Shown here in pieces: positions 27,472 to 36,938 of a stretch of DNA of 64,000 nucleotides. Where the stretch lies: positions 1 to 64,000 of the forward strand of contig CAAGLQ010000272.1 of the NCBI GenBank assembly GCA_900770835.1, given 5' to 3'. The position numbers and the translations under genes were made by a program. The notes beneath the pieces are model-generated. The model saw only the letters and a program-made list of their open reading frames with translations. It did not search any database and was not told the DNA's origin. The stretch is from an uncultured Parabacteroides sp. Its GTDB lineage: Bacteria; Bacteroidota; Bacteroidia; Bacteroidales; Tannerellaceae. Each line of letters opens with the position of its first letter. Position 1 is the stretch's first letter.

Positions 27472-28986
27472 TTACTTTGGCATCTCCGGTAAAGAGAAGC
27501 CATTCTTGTACGTATGATTGATCCACTCATTCGCCATTTCCAGCGCATTATACTCCTCAAAGCGGCGGTCAAAACGCGGGTCTCCATCGATCACCTTAAA
27601 ATCATCCACGGTTACGATCTTGATCTTGTCCGTCGGTGAAATGTTCGTGAAGCGCATATTCTCGCCATCCCATTGCAATTCACGATGCAGGCCTTGCAAA
27701 CCAGCCAAACGAACAGCCAACACGCCCATAACCACCATCTCGTTGAATGGTCCAGAGAATTGGAAGTTAGAGGTAGCCTCTGTACGGTTCTCCGGGCTCT
27801 CCTTGCACGCCCGAATCCAATCCTGCTCATGCGCATTGGTATTCCAGATATTGCCATTGCCACCCTTCACGCGTGGAATCGTCGGTTTCGGCTGATTGAA
27901 GTGCTCCATGTCACTAACGGGAAGCAAGGTAGGATTCATGCCATAGCAACCGGTCATGATCTTGCCCTTCTTGCCGATGAACAACAAGCCTCCGTTTTCA
28001 TCGCCCATCATCTGTCCATCCTTGAGCTCCTCGGGGCGAGGAGGCATGAGTCCACCATCATACCAATAGACCTTAACCTCTGGCATTTTTACATTCCCCT
28101 TCGGTGCACGTGCCGGGAAGGTATAGGTGACCACCTGTGCATGAGGGGGCGAATACAGATTGCTCAACGTCGAGCTACCGATCACGCTCGTCGGATATTT
28201 CAGGTCAAGTGCCCAATAGACAGGATCCATGATGTGACAAGCCATGTCACCCAATGCACCTGTACCGAAGTCCCACCAACCACGCCAGTTCCAAGGTGTA
28301 TAAACCGGGTTATAGGGGCGTTTCTCGGCCGGACCAATCCATAAATCCCAATCCAGCGTCTTCGGACATTTAGGCGAATCACTTGGTTTCATCAAGCCCT
28401 GCGGCCAAATGGGTCGATCCGTCCAACAATGCACCTCATAAACCTCGCCGATGACACCCGACTGGATCCACTCCGTAATTTGGCGACACCAGTCAAAGGA
28501 ATTACCTTGGTTACCCATCTGGGTTGCCACTCTATACTTTTTGGCTAACTTTGTCAATAATCGGGACTCATACACCGAGTGAGTCAACGGTTTCTGGGTG
28601 TAACAATGTTTACCGAGCGTAATCGCATGTGCTGTTACACAAGCATGTGTATGATCTGGTGTGGCTACCATGACCGCATCGATGGAATTACCCATCTCAT
28701 CAAACATTTGACGCCAGTCTTTATACCGTTTAGCCTGCGGGTAATCCTTAAAGGTCATATCCGCATACTGCCAATCCACATCACAAAGTGCCACGATGTT
28801 TTCCGTACTCATATTTTGCAGGTTACGACGCCCCATGCCACCAATGCCCACACCTGCGATATACAATTTATCACTCGGTGCTGTAAAACCATGTGACCTA
28901 CCCAGCACGGTACCTGGTACAATTGTTAAACCGGCTGCTGTCAACGCGCTTGACTTTAAAAAGCTCCTTCTCGAAATGTTTCTCAT
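27472..28986 (-). CDS. Tat-exported Gfo/Idh/MocA family oxidoreductase
   Basis: 504 residues. Tat signal SRRSFLKSSALTAAG (residues 5-19). NAD(P)-binding domain: AGVGIGGMGRRNLQN and DVDWQYADMTFKDYP, then DAVMVATPDHTH and the HCYTQKPLTH segment in the position of the family EKP motif; here Gln replaces Glu, as in many Tat-exported relatives. A C-terminal beta-sheet domain with GWWDFGTGALGDMACHIMD follows. It probably oxidises or reduces a sugar or inositol derivative together with the TIM-barrel and FAD enzymes. First gene of the operon, with its own -7 box. Confidence 0.92.
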   Translation of the reverse strand: MRNISRRSFLKSSALTAAGLTIVPGTVLGRSHGFTAPSDKLYIAGVGIGGMGRRNLQNMSTENIVALCDVDWQYADMTFKDYPQAKRYKDWRQMFDEMGNSIDAVMVATPDHTHACVTAHAITLGKHCYTQKPLTHSVYESRLLTKLAKKYRVATQMGNQGNSFDWCRQITEWIQSGVIGEVYEVHCWTDRPIWPQGLMKPSDSPKCPKTLDWDLWIGPAEKRPYNPVYTPWNWRGWWDFGTGALGDMACHIMDPVYWALDLKYPTSVIGSSTLSNLYSPPHAQVVTYTFPARAPKGNVKMPEVKVYWYDGGLMPPRPEELKDGQMMGDENGGLLFIGKKGKIMTGCYGMNPTLLPVSDMEHFNQPKPTIPRVKGGNGNIWNTNAHEQDWIRACKESPENRTEATSNFQFSGPFNEMVVMGVLAVRLAGLQGLHRELQWDGENMRFTNISPTDKIKIVTVDDFKVIDGDPRFDRRFEEYNALEMANEWINHTYKNGFSLPEMPK

Positions 28987-29022
28987 GTTGTAAGAATTTA
29001 TAGTATGATTCGATATTGGCTA

Positions 29023-29030
29023 CAAAAATA
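29023..29030 (-). promoter_or_regulatory. -7 promoter box of the Gfo/TIM/FAD operon
   Basis: Minus-strand TATTTTTG, 37 bases before the ATG at 28986; fits TAnnTTTG. Confidence 0.45.
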
Positions 29031-29350
29031 ACCAACATACCGATATTATTTAAAATAAATCGCATCCAATAGGGTTGTTCCCTTAAATACTAACCCTGAT
29101 TTAACCGTTATAATGAATAAGATACATTTACCAAACTCCAACCGTATATAAAGAAGGTCGATGACAACTCAATCATTACAGAAAATGATCCTGAGGATAC
29201 AATTTAAAACACACCACAAACATCGATCCATAAAGTTCAAACACAATTCACGAAAATACAGTAAAATTACCCAGCACAGCAGCTTCAAACGTTATTGCAC
29301 ATTCATCTGTAATTATACCGACTCTACTATAGATATATTTTGATTGGTCT

Positions 29351-29479
29351 CTTGCGGAATATTGCCCAGTAAGAAGCATTATTTGCGGAAAACCTATAAC
29401 TTTGCCCAAACACACAAACTTCGAGCGATGCAGGAACAGGATATATTCAGCGGTTTGAATGACAACCAGATCAATGCGA
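29351..29479 (+). repeat. Diverged direct repeat, copy 2 (functional helicase 5' end)
   Basis: Counterpart of 24361-24488. It spans the promoter, leader and first ~17 codons of the intact helicase. Confidence 0.75.
29397..29404 (+). promoter_or_regulatory. -7 promoter box of the helicase gene
   Basis: TAACTTTG, exact TAnnTTTG. A start near 29411 is downstream of the earlier in-frame ATG, and therefore supports initiation at 29428. The element is kept in the relic at 24.4 kb. Confidence 0.55.
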
Positions 29480-31551
29480 TAAAGGCCACAGAGGGTTCCG
29501 TGCGTGTTATAGCCGGCGCAGGTTCGGGCAAAACACGTGTTTTAACCAATCGTTATGCCTATTTAGTCAATTATATAGGAATAGATCCTGCAAATATCCT
29601 ATGTATGACATTCACAAACAAGGCTGCCGCAGAGATGAAGAGCCGTATTCGCAAATTGGTAGCTATAGGAGCCGTTAACGACTTTATCTGTACCATTCAT
29701 GGATTATGCGTAAAGATCCTTAGAAGAGAGATCCACCGTTTAGGATACCCACAGAAATTCATGATACTCGATAATGAAGACGCCAAAAGCCTGATGGGAC
29801 AAGTTATGGTAGAACAGAGTATCTCTAAACAAATGACTACTATCAATCAATTGCTAACCAATGTGAACATGAATAAAGCCAACTCAGAGTACATATCTCT
29901 ACTATTACCTGATGCCCAATGGCCAGACGAGACTAACACCTCCACCTACTTAAGATACTTGCAACTTCAAAAAAAGTATTATGCGTTGGATTTCAATGAT
30001 ATCATATACTTCACTTTATACATCTTTGATACATATCCTGATGCGTTGTCTTATTGGCAGAAACAGTTTGATTATATTCAGGTAGATGAAGTGCAAGATT
30101 GCAGTAACAATGATTGGCGAATCATAAATCTCTTATCCGCCTATTCGGGGAACCTCTTTGTCGTTGGTGATCCAGATCAAGCCATATATGAATGGAGAGG
30201 AGCTAAACCTGATACCCTCGTAAACTATCAGGCAGATACAAACATCATACTGGAACAGAACTACCGTTCAACTCCGAATATTCTCAATGTTGCGAACGCT
30301 ATCATTAGGAACAATCAAAATCGGGTTCACAAAACATTACAAGCTTGTAAGCCAGCAAGCACCATTGCTTTATATAAGCATGCCAAAAATGAGGAGGAAG
30401 AGGCCAACTGGATAGCCACACAAATCACAGAAATGCAAAAGCAGGGAAACACCTTCAGCGATTATGCTATCCTGTATAGAGCTTCATATCAATCCCGATA
30501 TATAGAGCAAGCCTTGATGCACGCCGGCTTGCCTTATACGATTTGGGGTGGTATTCGCTTTTTTGAGCGTATGGAGATCAAGGATTGTCTTGCTTATCTT
30601 CGTCTGATACAAAACAATGACGATATTTCCTTCAAACGTATTGTCAACGTACCGCACCGAAAATTCGGCGATAAGAAAATGGATGCGTTGCAAACACTAG
30701 CCGATAAGGAAGGATTGTCATTATACGATACACTTAAAGCGCATGTTGACGAAGATCCATTCAATAAGGCCGATATACAGCCTTTTATTCAGATGATTGA
30801 AACGCATAAAACCATCAAAGATAATATGTCTATCTCAGACCTCATGGACAGTATCTTAACCCAATCTAGGCTAGAGTTTTATTATCGGAACGATCTTGAT
30901 CAGGATCGAATAGAGAATTTGAACGAACTTATGCACGCGATTAAGTATTACGAAGAAGCTCATTGTGATGAAGAAATAACGCTAGAGAAATATCTGCAGG
31001 ACATCGCCTTACTAACCAATCTGGATTACAAGAAAGATACCAGCACCATTAAGCTCATGACCATTCATCAATCGAAAGGTCTAGAGTTCCCGTATGTCTT
31101 CATTGTTGGATTGACAGAAGGAATATTCCCGAGTCACAAAAGCATTAGGGAACGCAAGCGAAATGGGTTAGAAGAGGAAAGAAGGTTGATGTACGTCGCC
31201 ATTACACGTGCTGAGAAGGCGCTCTTCTTGACAGAATCAGAAGGATATAATCATACTACAAAATCTGAAAAATTGCCATCAAGATTTATTTCTGAGATAA
31301 ATGAAGACCTAGTTAAAGTTGATGGGCTCATTGAGCCAACACTGCTGCAGAGAAGAGATAGCCTCGTAAACCAGCTGGATTCTGATTTTCAAGACAACCA
31401 CCCCGAGTTTCAAGTTGGAGATACAGTAACCCACAAAGTGTTCGGCGATGGAACCATCACTCAAGTCAGAACAAGTAATGGATCATGTGAAGTTCAATTT
31501 GATGGTAAAACACGGAATATCAAATGGTCATTTTTGGAAAAGGGCAATTGA
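29428..31551 (+). CDS. UvrD/PcrA/Rep-type SF1A DNA helicase
   Basis: 707 residues from MQEQDIFSGLNDNQINAI; a longer frame to 29344 would include the promoter and is rejected. SF1 motifs: Q motif LNDNQINAIKA, Walker A IAGAGSGKTRVL, CMTFTNKAAAEMKSR (Ia), VDEVQDCSNNDW (II, DEVQ instead of DExQ), GDPDQAIYEWRGA (III), LEQNYRSTPNIL (IV), LMTIHQSKGLEFPYVF (V) and RRLMYVAITRAEKALFL (VI). The C-terminal TVTHKVFGDGTITQV tail is the tudor-like domain found in PcrA. A 3'-5' repair helicase is the likely role; whether it is the housekeeping uvrD or a second copy cannot be judged, but a relic of a close paralogue lies 5 kb upstream. Confidence 0.92.
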   Translation: MQEQDIFSGLNDNQINAIKATEGSVRVIAGAGSGKTRVLTNRYAYLVNYIGIDPANILCMTFTNKAAAEMKSRIRKLVAIGAVNDFICTIHGLCVKILRREIHRLGYPQKFMILDNEDAKSLMGQVMVEQSISKQMTTINQLLTNVNMNKANSEYISLLLPDAQWPDETNTSTYLRYLQLQKKYYALDFNDIIYFTLYIFDTYPDALSYWQKQFDYIQVDEVQDCSNNDWRIINLLSAYSGNLFVVGDPDQAIYEWRGAKPDTLVNYQADTNIILEQNYRSTPNILNVANAIIRNNQNRVHKTLQACKPASTIALYKHAKNEEEEANWIATQITEMQKQGNTFSDYAILYRASYQSRYIEQALMHAGLPYTIWGGIRFFERMEIKDCLAYLRLIQNNDDISFKRIVNVPHRKFGDKKMDALQTLADKEGLSLYDTLKAHVDEDPFNKADIQPFIQMIETHKTIKDNMSISDLMDSILTQSRLEFYYRNDLDQDRIENLNELMHAIKYYEEAHCDEEITLEKYLQDIALLTNLDYKKDTSTIKLMTIHQSKGLEFPYVFIVGLTEGIFPSHKSIRERKRNGLEEERRLMYVAITRAEKALFLTESEGYNHTTKSEKLPSRFISEINEDLVKVDGLIEPTLLQRRDSLVNQLDSDFQDNHPEFQVGDTVTHKVFGDGTITQVRTSNGSCEVQFDGKTRNIKWSFLEKGN

Positions 31552-31665
31552 AATTCTATAAAACCTATTGCAACCAAGAGTAAAGGAATACCGAGTCGTT
31601 TATATGGTGGATAACAAAATGAACATTCCCTATTGTGCACAACACCTCCATTTGAAGCAAAACCT

Positions 31666-31673
31666 TATTTTTG
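31666..31673 (+). promoter_or_regulatory. -7 promoter box for the glycosidase-like lipoprotein
   Basis: TATTTTTG, 22 bases before the ATG at 31696. Confidence 0.45.
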
Positions 31674-31695
31674 CGCAATCAAATAGCTCCGTAAT

Positions 31696-33999
31696 ATGAA
31701 CACAAACATTATTAAAACATCGTTATACGCCGGTGTCTTATTCACCCTGGTTGCCTGCCAATCCACAGACCAACCCACAACTGAATGGCCCGCAGCATTC
31801 AAGGGACTCACCAACCGACCTGAACAGGCCGACATGCCATATCTTACGGCTGGAGACAAGACCTACATCATTGGTCAGCAAAACGGCGACTTCCCAGACA
31901 TGGGTGGCCATGCGCCCGGTGAGATGGGTGGCATTTGGAACCAACGCATCAAATTACTCGATGGTTTCTGGGTAAAGATCGTTGATGAAAATGGCAACGC
32001 AAAATGGCTAGACAAAGCCACCAGCTACACCACCTATCCAGAGGGAAGTTCCTTCACGTACGAAAATATCCAGGAAGGCCTAACCATTGATCGTTTCCAA
32101 TTCTGCCCCAACGGCAAAAACGGTGCTGTCATCACATACACATTGACAAATAACCAATCGCAACCACGCCAATTAACTCTTGAGTTTGTCGCCAAAACCG
32201 ATCTATATCCTGTTTGGCCTGGCGAAGATTTAGGTGTCAAGAATGAAATGGATAGCCTATCATGGGATACGGAGCACTCCCTATTCAAAGCCAAGGACAA
32301 AGTGCAAAACTGGTTCGCAGTTTGGGGATCGACAAAGCCCATCGTTAATCACCAGATCCATTCTGAAACTTGTCGCCCCACACAAGGGAAAGGCATAAGT
32401 GGTTCTATAACGCAAGATATTGAGATCAAAGCCAATGCATCGCAGACGGTCACCTTTGTCGTATCGGGATCCACACAAAGTATGGACGATGCCCTATCCA
32501 CCTACCAAGAGATAAGTTCGTCACACGACCAGTTGTTAGAGCAAAAGCGCAACCATTATGCTCAACTCTTGAAACGAGGAAATATATCCATACCAGATCC
32601 CGACCTACAAGAGGTTTATAATTGGTGTAAAATCAACACAGAATGGCTAGTGCAAGACTTGGACAGTGTTGGACGTTTCTTAGGAGCGGGAGCAATCGAA
32701 TACCCGTGGTTATTCGGCTGTGACAACTCCTACTCCCTGCAAGGTGTCGTCGCCAGTGGCAACCAGACTTTAGCCATGCAAACCCTGCGTATCCTCAAAG
32801 AAATGTCCGAACAGGTGAACGGCAATGGCCGTATCCTACATGAGATGTCTTTCAGCCAAGATGTATGGAACAAAGGCAACACCCAGGAGACAGCCCATTT
32901 CATTGTTGCGGTTTGGCAAGTCTTCCAATGGACAGGAGACAAGCCATTCCTACAAGAGATGTACCCCTACATGCAGAAAGGCATCCAATATCTTTTTGAT
33001 GAGATGGACACCAATTCCAATGGCTACCCCGAGGGCTATGGAATCATGGAAGTCAGAGGCCTCAATGCAGAGCTGATAGACGTAGCTGTCTATTCACAGC
33101 AAGCCTTAGATGCTATGTCCCACATCGCAACTCTAATGGGCGATGACGCCTTATCCGCACAGTATGCAGAGAGAGCCAACTACCTGCTGAATAAGATCAA
33201 TCAAGATTTCTGGGATGAGCAAGAGGGACTATACACGGACTTCTACGGTACCCGGGAACAAGCCCTGCAAACCACCCAGGGAGCCATTGAGCAAGTACGC
33301 ATACAAGCGGATGATAAAGTCAAAGATGCCCAAATCGCTAAATACGAAGCGATGTACAAACAATTCGAGCAGTATCCTAAAGGAATGCAGAAAGGCTGGT
33401 TGACAAACCGAAACTGGGTCATCAGTACCCCAATCGAGACACAGATCGCACCGCAAAAGCGAGCTATTTCCCAATTGGAGAAGATTCGAAAAGAACATTG
33501 TGGTCCCTATGGTCCCTACCTGTCAGCCGTGGAAGGCGATCGCATGATGACGATTGCCACCGGTGTGCAAGCCATGGCAGAAGCAGCCTACGGAAGAATC
33601 GACGAGTCCATGGCATACGTGCACGACATTGTGAAAACCTTCGGGCGCACCCTACCCGGATCAATCAACGAGATGATGCCCGATTATGGTTGTCCTGCCC
33701 AAGCCTGGACGATCTATGGAACCGTGACACCGTTAATCCGTTATGTGTTTGGCATCCAACCCCAGTCGTATAAGCAATCGATCACATTTGCGCCCCAATT
33801 ACCAACAGGCTGGGATCAGATTGCGATAACCGATTTAGAAATTGCAGACAACGTCATCGATTACCAAGTCGTTCGTACGGACCGGGGTTTAGATATCAAG
33901 CTGACAACCACCCAACCCGATTGGACGTACCAAGTTGAGACGAAGAATGAACCCATTCATCAGTTCATAGTGAACGGGAAAACGCAACCGATACCATAA
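31696..33999 (+). CDS. Six-hairpin glycosidase-like lipoprotein
   Basis: 767 residues. Lipobox LFTLVAC (Cys about 21). An N-terminal beta-sandwich (about 30-290) is followed by a helical toroid (about 300-700) with the Trp- and Glu-rich loops EYPWLFGCDNSYSLQG, ILHEMSFSQDVWNKGN, TAHFIVAVWQVFQWTGD and NEMMPDYGCPAQAWTIYG. This is the shape of (alpha/alpha)6 glycoside hydrolases such as amylo-alpha-1,6-glucosidase, GH63 and GH116 relatives. The family number and catalytic acids cannot be assigned by eye. The C-terminal domain (about 690-767) is a beta-sandwich. Transcription is from its own box and ends at a strong terminator. Confidence 0.8.
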   Translation: MNTNIIKTSLYAGVLFTLVACQSTDQPTTEWPAAFKGLTNRPEQADMPYLTAGDKTYIIGQQNGDFPDMGGHAPGEMGGIWNQRIKLLDGFWVKIVDENGNAKWLDKATSYTTYPEGSSFTYENIQEGLTIDRFQFCPNGKNGAVITYTLTNNQSQPRQLTLEFVAKTDLYPVWPGEDLGVKNEMDSLSWDTEHSLFKAKDKVQNWFAVWGSTKPIVNHQIHSETCRPTQGKGISGSITQDIEIKANASQTVTFVVSGSTQSMDDALSTYQEISSSHDQLLEQKRNHYAQLLKRGNISIPDPDLQEVYNWCKINTEWLVQDLDSVGRFLGAGAIEYPWLFGCDNSYSLQGVVASGNQTLAMQTLRILKEMSEQVNGNGRILHEMSFSQDVWNKGNTQETAHFIVAVWQVFQWTGDKPFLQEMYPYMQKGIQYLFDEMDTNSNGYPEGYGIMEVRGLNAELIDVAVYSQQALDAMSHIATLMGDDALSAQYAERANYLLNKINQDFWDEQEGLYTDFYGTREQALQTTQGAIEQVRIQADDKVKDAQIAKYEAMYKQFEQYPKGMQKGWLTNRNWVISTPIETQIAPQKRAISQLEKIRKEHCGPYGPYLSAVEGDRMMTIATGVQAMAEAAYGRIDESMAYVHDIVKTFGRTLPGSINEMMPDYGCPAQAWTIYGTVTPLIRYVFGIQPQSYKQSITFAPQLPTGWDQIAITDLEIADNVIDYQVVRTDRGLDIKLTTTQPDWTYQVETKNEPIHQFIVNGKTQPIP

Positions 34000-34017
34000 G
34001 GATACAACAACCGAGTC

Positions 34018-34064
34018 ATATTGCTCTCTATGAATGCCCTAACCCAGCACATAGGGAGCAATAT
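34018..34064 (+). terminator. Terminator of the glycosidase-like gene
   Basis: ATATTGCTCTCTATG / CATAGGGAGCAATAT, a 15-bp stem with one wobble, followed by TTTCC on the plus strand. Confidence 0.7.
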
Positions 34065-34494
34065 TTCCAATGTATGATAACTGTTAGATACAGATCCAAC
34101 ATCTGCAAGTTCAAAACAAGCTGCCCAACTAAAAAGTTCCAACTGTCACAACCTACCTCCTACTCTATTCCATAACCCAAACTAGATCATTGAGTCAACA
34201 TCGAAAACAGCAAACATAAATAGGAGATTATCCATGAATAACCTATGCCTAGTTACATCGCAATTACAAACAGACTAACCAATGAACTATTGTGACACAG
34301 CTATTTAGAAATTACGGACACATAAGACCCAACCAGTCAGTTACATACCAGTTACATAAAACAGTGGAGAGTGCCCCAAATACAGAGACACCCTCCAACA
34401 TATAAAGAAAGAAGCGAACTGTCCAGCAAAGTTAAACAACCTATCCTAAAAACAAGCCTAATCACATCAGAAAGAACCAGGAAACATAAAAAAA

Positions 34495-34522
34495 ACCGTG
34501 GGTGATTCACATCTGCCACGGT
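34495..34522 (-). terminator. Terminator of the 172-aa gene
   Basis: ACCGTGG / CCACGGT hairpin followed on the minus strand by a long T tract. Confidence 0.7.
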
Positions 34523-34556
34523 CTCATTGGAATACTTTCAAAATGATGAAATCCAC

Positions 34557-35075
34557 TTACTTTATGCTTATGTCAGTATTTTGTTTCTGAAATTTCCTTT
34601 CCAAAAACGCAAGGACATCCATTGCTTGAATTCTTTCATTCAACTGCATCAGGATCTCCCCTATAGTTTTTGAAACGATCTGCTCACAAAGCTCATCCAA
34701 CTCCTCAGGGGAATAACCCCGTAATATGGGCCGCATATGCTTGTCCACAGCTGAACGAACTTCATTCAAGAAACGCTCCAGAAGGAGCATGGTCCATAGA
34801 TGCCCAATGGTTGAGGGCTCTTCACTCGTACCCTCATCATCCTTACCCGGCAAGAGACTCTGATTGGCCTCATATTCCTCACGATGAGCGATCACCGTTT
34901 GGGATAGAAATTTGTATAAAGCATCCTCATCGGCGAAAAACGCATCAACCATCTCAGTCGCCTCTTTCAATAGAAGACCAGACTGCTCTGCAAAAACCGC
35001 CTTGTCGAAATGCACCTGGTCACTTTGACCACTCAACTCCGCATCGGAAACCTTCTTACTTTTTTTTGTATTCAT
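34557..35075 (-). CDS. Hypothetical helical protein near dnaB
   Basis: 172 residues from MNTKKSKKV; the frame reaches 35126 but the first ATG lies upstream of the -7 box. Soluble and helical, with Glu/Lys-rich stretches and a Leu-rich segment LWTMLLLERFLNEVRSAV near the middle. Not recognised. It stands about 290 bases past dnaB on the minus strand, with its own promoter and terminator. Composition recalls the two small proteins at 38.1-39.0 kb, but I see no convincing alignment. Confidence 0.65.
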   Translation of the reverse strand: MNTKKSKKVSDAELSGQSDQVHFDKAVFAEQSGLLLKEATEMVDAFFADEDALYKFLSQTVIAHREEYEANQSLLPGKDDEGTSEEPSTIGHLWTMLLLERFLNEVRSAVDKHMRPILRGYSPEELDELCEQIVSKTIGEILMQLNERIQAMDVLAFLERKFQKQNTDISIK

Positions 35076-35099
35076 ACCTCTGTCTGTTTTACGCATATA

Positions 35100-35107
35100 C
35101 AAATATA
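35100..35107 (-). promoter_or_regulatory. -7 promoter box for the 172-aa gene
   Basis: Minus-strand TATATTTG, 25 bases before the ATG at 35075; exact fit, and it excludes the upstream ATG. Confidence 0.5.
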
Positions 35108-35298
35108 CCCATAATCGGACAGTCAATCAACCGCAGACCAGAGAAAATTTCTCCTATACAACACAATTAAACAGAGTTGACACGAAACCAAGAAAAACAA
35201 ATTCGCAACTGACCGCAAGAATACAAAATATACCTATGGTTTAAAACACGCCCGAATAAAGGAGCAGAGAAACAACCGGAAATTACGATTACCCAAAA

Positions 35299-35335
35299 CA
35301 ATAGGGAAGCAGCCGCAGAGGTTGACTTCCCTATT
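35299..35335 (-). terminator. Terminator of dnaB
   Basis: AATAGGGAAG / CTTCCCTATT stem 30 bases past the dnaB stop; the minus-strand tail is TGTTTTGGG. Confidence 0.6.
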
Positions 35336-35364
35336 CCCTATTGTTCAAATCCATTCAGACTGAA

Positions 35365-36888
35365 TTAGAACGGAGCATCAGATGGATTTCCCGCTTGGCC
35401 TGCATTGATGAAATCATCCCCCTTACCAATCGGTGCGGGATCATTCCGATTGATACCTGATAACCTCTCATTCAGTTGTACATCATCCTCGATATTCATA
35501 AACTTCGCAAATTCGCTCTTGAAGCGCAGTCGCACATCACCCACCGCACCATTACGATGCTTGGCAATAATAATCTCAGCCAAACCAACTAACGAATTAC
35601 CCTTCTCATCCTCCAAGATCTTATAATATTCCGGACGATGGATAAAGCAGACCATATCCGCATCCTGTTCAATCGCACCGGACTCACGCAAGTCTGCCAA
35701 CTGCGGACGTTTGCCCTCGATGCCTTGGCGAGCTTCTACTCCACGGTTCAACTGTGACAGCGCAATGATGGGGATATTCAACTCTTTGGCCAATCCCTTT
35801 AGTGAACGGGAGATGGTACTGACCTCCTGCTCACGGCTACCGAAGTTCATGCCACTGGCATTCATCAACTGAAGATAGTCGATGATAATACATTGGATAT
35901 TATGCTCACGCACCAAGCGGCGAGCCTTAGTACGAAGCTCAAACACAGAAAGGCTGGGCGTATCGTCCACATAAATCTGGGCATCATATAGATCTTTCAA
36001 TTTAAAATCCAACTGTTCCCACTCATACTTTTCGAGATTACCCCTTTTGATCTTGTCACCGGGGATCTCAGAGACGTTCACAATAAGGCGGTTAACGAGT
36101 TGGACATTACTCATCTCCAATGAAAACAACGCCACAGGGATTTTATAATTTATGGCCATATTCTTAGCCATAGAAAGAACAAACGCCGTCTTACCCATAG
36201 CAGGACGAGCCGCGATGATGACCAAATCTGATTTTTGCCAGCCGGAAGTAATCTTATCGAGATCATGGAATCCCGTAGGGATGCCACTCATGCCATCTTT
36301 TTTGTTGTAGGCCTGCTGCATCATTTCCAAAGCCTCTTTGATAATCGGATTGATCTGCATCGCATCCTTTTTGACGTTTCGTTGAGAGATATCAAACAGG
36401 CTACCTTCAGCTTCCTGCATCAAGTCATCTACATCGATCGTCTCATCATACGCTTTTTGCTCTACATCCGAGGCAAAACGGATCAACTCACGAGCCAGAA
36501 ATTTCTGCGCGATGATCTGAGCGTGGAAAACCAAGTGCGCCGTACTCGCCACCATGCTGGTAAGCTCAGCAATACGGGTTGCACCACCCACCTCGTCGAG
36601 ACACCCCATCCGTTTGAGCTGCTCGGTCACCGTGATCATATCCACTGGATTCTGCTTTATATAAAGGTCACGGATTGCCGTAAAAATGAGCTGGTGAGCA
36701 TGTTCATAGAAGCTTTCCGGTTTAAGAAGCTCACTTACCTCTGAGAAAGCGTCCTTTTCTAGCATAATCGCACCCAACACAGCCTCCTCCAGTTCTTTTG
36801 CCTGGGGTTGCAAACGACCGATTACATCCAGCGGCATCGCTGCAGGACTACCTTTGGATCTATCAAAAAATTGTCTATTTTGTGCCAT
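35365..36888 (-). CDS. dnaB: Replicative DNA helicase DnaB
   Basis: 507 residues. N-terminal primase-binding domain (LEEAVLGAIMLEKDAF, about residue 34-50), then the RecA-type domain with IPTGFHDLDKITSGWQKSDL, Walker A ARPAMGKTAFVLSMAKN (near residue 230), Walker B IIIDYLQLM, and the ALSQLNRGVEAR segment followed by LRESGAIEQDADMV. It is a full-length hexameric helicase that unwinds DNA at the replication fork; no intein is present. A gene for a DnaB-like protein without Walker A lies 50 bases upstream in the same direction. Confidence 0.95.
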   Translation of the reverse strand: MAQNRQFFDRSKGSPAAMPLDVIGRLQPQAKELEEAVLGAIMLEKDAFSEVSELLKPESFYEHAHQLIFTAIRDLYIKQNPVDMITVTEQLKRMGCLDEVGGATRIAELTSMVASTAHLVFHAQIIAQKFLARELIRFASDVEQKAYDETIDVDDLMQEAEGSLFDISQRNVKKDAMQINPIIKEALEMMQQAYNKKDGMSGIPTGFHDLDKITSGWQKSDLVIIAARPAMGKTAFVLSMAKNMAINYKIPVALFSLEMSNVQLVNRLIVNVSEIPGDKIKRGNLEKYEWEQLDFKLKDLYDAQIYVDDTPSLSVFELRTKARRLVREHNIQCIIIDYLQLMNASGMNFGSREQEVSTISRSLKGLAKELNIPIIALSQLNRGVEARQGIEGKRPQLADLRESGAIEQDADMVCFIHRPEYYKILEDEKGNSLVGLAEIIIAKHRNGAVGDVRLRFKSEFAKFMNIEDDVQLNERLSGINRNDPAPIGKGDDFINAGQAGNPSDAPF

Positions 36889-36938
36889 ATCTAATATTTA
36901 TTTCGATTCAATAATAAAGTTACTAATTTTGAGGAAAA

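Larger units (their letters stand above)
28987..29427. other. Gene-free 440 bases between divergent units
   Basis: Holds the -7 boxes of the Gfo operon (29023-29030) and of the helicase (29397-29404), and repeat copy 2. The stretch 29161-29343 has an open frame of unlikely composition and no family match; I do not call it. Confidence 0.4.
34000..34556. other. Gene-free 557 bases between convergent genes
   Basis: Contains the two terminators listed separately, one for each flanking gene. The remainder is AT-rich without open frames that look real. Confidence 0.5.

Noticed and set aside
27673..28344. A 223-codon plus-strand frame opposite the Gfo/Idh/MocA gene
   Set aside because: Antisense shadow without domain.
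29344..29427. Extended helicase start at 29344
   Set aside because: The extension contains the -7 box and leader conserved in the relic; start set at 29428.
36235..36744. A 169-codon plus-strand frame opposite dnaB
   Set aside because: Antisense shadow of an essential, well-conserved gene.
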